Below, piece by piece: positions 18,685 through 21,660 of a stretch of DNA of 21,660 nt. The position numbers and the translations under genes are program-made. The stretch spans positions 1 to 21,660 of the forward strand of contig JAOXFI010000045.1 of assembly GCA_029232285.1 (NCBI GenBank), read 5' to 3'. Positions within the stretch are counted from its first letter, which is position 1. The number at the start of each line of letters is the position of its first letter. The notes beneath the pieces are model-generated. The model ran no database searches. It saw nothing but the letters and a program-made list of their open reading frames with translations, and had not been told where the DNA came from. Source of the stretch: Agmasoma carcini (nom. nud.) (lineage: Eukaryota > Microsporidia > Thelohaniidae).

Positions 18685-19606
18685 ATGGCCTCAAACATAT
18701 TTGCTCAGAATCCGGATACGATGGGTGTCTTTGTTCAATGTGCTATATTTGTAGTTAAAGGTTTATTATTAACTATCCATACAAGTGAACATATCATTGA
18801 AATGAAAGGAAATTCTCTTGCTCACAACTACTTTAACTTCCATGTTCTAAACTTGTTCAATACAATCAATGTTGCTGAGGCTATAATTGGTAGACAGGCA
18901 TTTAGGTATATATTCTCTATGTTTCATATAATCTATGATACATTCACTGTATATTTCCTAACTCATATTGAAAAAAATATTTCTATAATTGATTATGAAA
19001 TTGCTTTTGCATTTGCCATTATTTCACTCCTAGAGCTTTTATATAAGTACAAAAAAACCAGAACTTTGTCATATGATGTCAATAAGCATATGTTAAAAAT
19101 TTGTGGTGTAAACTACTACGCGTACAGTAAGTGTTATATTTAATTTAAGAAGTTTATAAAATGCGACAAACCTTGAAGATATTTACTAAGTATGATCTTT
19201 TGACCTGTTTTAACACCATTGAAAGGCTTTATGATTCTATTATAACAGAGGGATTTCAGATGAACGCAATGATATCATTGTTTTCCTTGGGAGTAATATA
19301 TCAAATGTTATCTATTGGTAGTATTTTTGGGATTACTAAGCGAAGGCGTTTTTTTATGATTCTCCTTAAGCTCTGTCATTTTTCAGATCATATTCTACAT
19401 ATCTTTGTTATTGGATATAATGGAATTCATGATGTCAAATACAAAATGTAAGTGTTCAATTTAATTTAAGTTTATTCATAAAATTTGTACTACAATTGTT
19501 AATCGATATTCCAACCTTATTCTATCTCTATATTGACTATAAATTCATGGATAAACACCATCTTGATTGTGTTGATCCTTTTAGATACAAATATGAACTA
19601 GAATAA
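18685..19606 (+). CDS. three-exon multi-pass membrane protein of unknown function
   Basis: Exons 18685-19126, 19150-19447 and 19471-19606 join into 876 bases: 291 codons plus TAA. Unspliced, the region gives only a 152-codon ORF, a 96-codon ORF and an orphan open tail. Removing two 23-base introns joins all three in frame (junction codons A|AA for Lys148 and AT|T for Ile247). The product is hydrophobic, with likely membrane spans at about 14-33, 52-69, 73-93, 102-120, 185-208, 214-236 and 246-268, so roughly seven passes. Loops are Lys/Arg-rich (for example KYKKTRT at 121-127 and TKRRR at 210-214). The C-terminal tail is polar (MDKHHLDCVDPFRY). There is no signal peptide ahead of the first span. 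I do not recognise the family. Microsporidian introns are best known from ribosomal-protein genes, so a membrane protein with two is notable. Confidence 0.85.
19127..19149 (+). other. intron 1 (23 nt)
   Basis: Starts GTAAGTGTTA and ends TTTAATTTAAG. The 5' site is a perfect GTAAGT, and the putative branch A (TTAAT) lies almost on top of the 3' AG, as is known for microsporidian introns. It sits in phase 1, contains an in-frame stop if retained, and its length is not a multiple of three. Confidence 0.85.
19448..19470 (+). other. intron 2 (23 nt)
   Basis: Starts GTAAGTGTTC and ends TTTAATTTAAG. It has the same length as intron 1 and differs at only a few middle positions. It sits in phase 2, and its removal brings an otherwise orphan 45-codon tail into frame. 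Confidence 0.85.
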
Positions 19607-20200
19607 ATTTCTTTCTTCCCAAACTTTTGTTGAATATGAAAGTTGAAGGCGCACTTTGATTAATTTATCACTGTCATTATTTCGTTTTCTTTAAAACACG
19701 TTAATCTTAATATTGTGGTACGTTAATTTATCGTAAAAATATATTTTTTATTGATTTTTATATTTAATATAATAATAGTGATTAGAATATCATTAATGTT
19801 TTCATGTTTCATTTAAGAAGATCACAAAAATAAAAATTTACATTCTAAAAACGAACAGTATGTAATAACATCAAAAAAATTGCGAAATTTGAATATTAAG
19901 ATTCAAAGATAAATAAATAGCAGGATAGCAACCATACACTTATCGTGTTTTGGTAAAAGACAACAAAATATTTATACCAATTTAGATAATGACTCCAATT
20001 TTTTGAAACATCTACCATAAGATGCGGTTTAAATAGATTTAGTGTTATAAACACACTGGGCATCTTATATCTCAGTGATCCCGAAGTAACCTTCTTTACC
20101 AGTACGAAGATAACCCTATCCATCGACCAAAAACTAGTTTCACAGAGATGGTATAACATTGATTATTACTACCTTCAAAAATATCTGAATAAATAAGTAT
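19607..20200. other. spacer, no gene supported
   Basis: A/T-rich to about 19890. The part at about 19890-20165 is a little richer in G/C and has an 87-codon open frame on the - strand without a recognisable family. It may instead be decayed sequence belonging to the retroposon copy that follows. Confidence 0.35.
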
Positions 20201-20207
20201 AAACTTA

Positions 20208-20390
20208 CACGTAATGATGATAACAAATTTCTAATTATCGGAGGATAATATATTTACAAAACAAAAATAAATTTTACAAAGGCATGATAAGTTATGGTAA
20301 CAGGAGCCAACCTTACGGATAGAATAGAAGCGCAGAAGGATGGTTGTTTTCTTGCATTTTGCCAGATTTTTTGCCGATAAATAAACTATT
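20208..20390 (+). repeat. decayed retroposon tail, copy C
   Basis: Shares with copy A the block ACGTAATGATGA.AAC at its left, TTACGGA near 20314-20320, AGGATGGTTG...TTTT, CCAGATT, and the identical ending CGATAAATAAACTATT. The middle is heavily diverged and shortened. No target-site duplication was found, consistent with an older copy. Confidence 0.55.
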
Positions 20391-20543
20391 AATTATTATA
20401 TGTTGAATATTAATCTATAGAACAATAAAATATAAAATACAACCAGTTATTTATTTCTATCAATTTAAATAGTTATAAATCATAATAATGTTATAATTAT
20501 TGATATATCATATAAAAAATGTGGTGATAAGAATTATACTAAA

Positions 20544-20560
20544 TTTATATATAAAAAGTA
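20544..20560 (+). repeat. target-site duplication of copy B, left
   Basis: tttatatataaaaagta; identical to 20868-20884 over all 17 bases. Confidence 0.75.
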
Positions 20561-20867
20561 CCCCGCTCCCATGGAGAGATCGTACGCTGGCGAAAACCAA
20601 GCGTGCCTACCTCCGGATCTAAAGGTCCTATATCTTACTGACCGTGTCAGTAAGATTATTTACTTTCTGAACGACTTAGGCCGTCATGATGATAGATTAT
20701 TTACTCTGGTGATAACGATCCAACCCTTTCTCTCTTATACCAAAGCACATCTCGGTGTAAGGTGGCGTAAGACGAGTTTACGGAGCAATATCCAGGGATG
20801 GTTTCTGGATGTTTTAACCACTTTTACCAGCTCCCAATAAAGGATCCCAACTAATAAAAATCTTTTT
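20561..20867 (+). mobile_element. retroposon tail copy B, a 307-bp recent insertion
   Basis: A sharply GC-richer block bounded by an exact 17-bp duplication. It is collinear with the last 296 bases of copy A. Hairpins: 20582-20606 (arms GTACGCTGG and CCAAGCGTGC around CGAAAA), 20632-20656 (perfect 10-bp stem around CCGTG) and CGTAA/TTACG arms at 20766-20770 and 20778-20782. It ends TCTTTTTTTT at 20861-20870 (partly inside the duplication), a good RNA polymerase III stop. An 89-codon open frame (20571-20840) crosses all the hairpins and is probably chance. It is either a very short 5'-truncated LINE or a SINE that borrowed the LINE's 3' end. Confidence 0.75.
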
Positions 20868-20884
20868 TTTATATATAAAAAGTA
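20868..20884 (+). repeat. target-site duplication of copy B, right
   Basis: Identical to 20544-20560. The run of A/T at its left edge blurs the exact boundary by a few bases. Confidence 0.75.
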
Positions 20885-21660
20885 TATTAAATAAATTTAT
20901 ATAAGATGTAGATTTTAAACCGTTAAACAAAATTTAATTACTGTCATAATCTATATTGTTACTTTAAAGTTTTCTTTTAAGCTTAGTAATAAAGAAATCA
21001 TCTTGTTTATTATTTTATTTCAGAATATTCTAGTCAATAAAGATGCTTTATCTGATATACAACGATATATACTAAAATATGTTATATATTGAAACATTTT
21101 TATAAATAGAAGCAAAACATATATTATAAAGAGATTATGATGTGAGAAAAAAATATAATTGATACCTGAGTCTGGTATTACATTTCATCTAAGATATTTG
21201 GGACTTCTTTAATTTTTAATGAGAATATTTATAAATAAAATACTTAAAGAAGTTTAACAAAGTCGTTTATAATAAAATAAAATGGAAGTGAAAAAAAACA
21301 TTATATTTTAAATCTAAAAATTGATTTTATAATAATGTAATTTTAATAATCATTCTTAAAGTACTGTAAAATGAGATTCGTTATACTCAATAATTTGTAT
21401 ATCATAAACATATAATATGATTTAGTATTTTATAAAAAAAATTTAACATAATTTAATAAAAAACATTTAATAACTCTAAACATATTTGTGGTGCCGTTTT
21501 ATAAGGCTAAAATATATAACATTGATAACATACACTCATAATCGTATATATATTGTTTATTACAACATTTTTATTTATTAATCCATTCACAAACTCATAG
21601 TTTTATATTCAAAAATGTAATACAAAAGAATTATCAATGTCTATATTATATTAAATATTA
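20885..21660. other. AT-rich sequence to the window edge, nothing recognised
   Basis: Stops in all frames. No RNA gene, repeat unit or transposon motif was seen. Confidence 0.5.

Noticed and set aside
19896..20159. 87-codon - strand open frame
   Set aside because: No recognisable domain, no start-proximal TTCC signal, and next to a decayed retroposon copy; not enough to call a gene.
20571..20840. 89-codon + strand open frame in copy B
   Set aside because: It spans the hairpins of a retroposon tail, is not open in copies A or C, and has no family features; the open frame follows from higher G/C.
1..21660. CRISPR arrays, bacterial promoters, operons or ribosome-binding sites
   Set aside because: No direct-repeat array with regular spacers, and the genes are eukaryotic in kind; bacterial features are not expected.

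Overview
The window looks like AT-rich nuclear DNA from a microsporidian. The reasons are short, mostly intron-free genes for conserved eukaryotic proteins (an 804-residue INO80-type ATPase and a 1049-residue Elongator-subunit-1-like protein, both well below the usual fungal or animal length), two 23-nt introns in another gene, an A/T-run plus TTCC motif just upstream of three of the four visible start codons, and many decayed DNA transposons of the Tc1 and Merlin/ISXO2 types. No species can be assigned from sequence alone.

Layout. Positions 1-324 hold the 3' end of an unrecognised + strand gene. Positions 325-2366 are non-coding and contain a decayed Tc1-like transposase on the - strand. Three intact - strand genes follow, separated by AT-rich spacers of about 0.9-1.0 kb: an INO80-like ATPase (2367-4781), a probably secreted proline-rich/coiled-coil protein (5706-7115) and an ELP1-like protein (8089-11238). 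Each appears to be transcribed on its own.

Positions 11586-17660 are a graveyard of mobile elements. First comes a full-length (1320 bp) but dead Tc1 element with terminal inverted repeats and flanking TA. Then a Merlin/IS1595-type transposase pseudogene is split by a 749-bp LINE-like insertion carrying a 19-bp target-site duplication. Then comes a second, different ISXO2-like transposase pseudogene. Small open stretches between them may be further relics.

At 18685-19606 lies a + strand gene that would otherwise read as two short ORFs plus an orphan tail. Removing two near-identical 23-nt introns restores one 291-codon multi-pass membrane protein. Downstream are two more copies of the 3' region of the LINE-like insertion: a decayed one (about 20208-20390) and a fresh 307-bp one (20561-20867) with a 17-bp target-site duplication.

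Most notable are the ultra-short introns, and the retroposon family whose roughly 300-bp GC-richer tail keeps hairpins and ends in a T run. The housekeeping genes are unrelated in function (chromatin remodelling, wobble-uridine tRNA modification); nothing suggests an operon or a single pathway.
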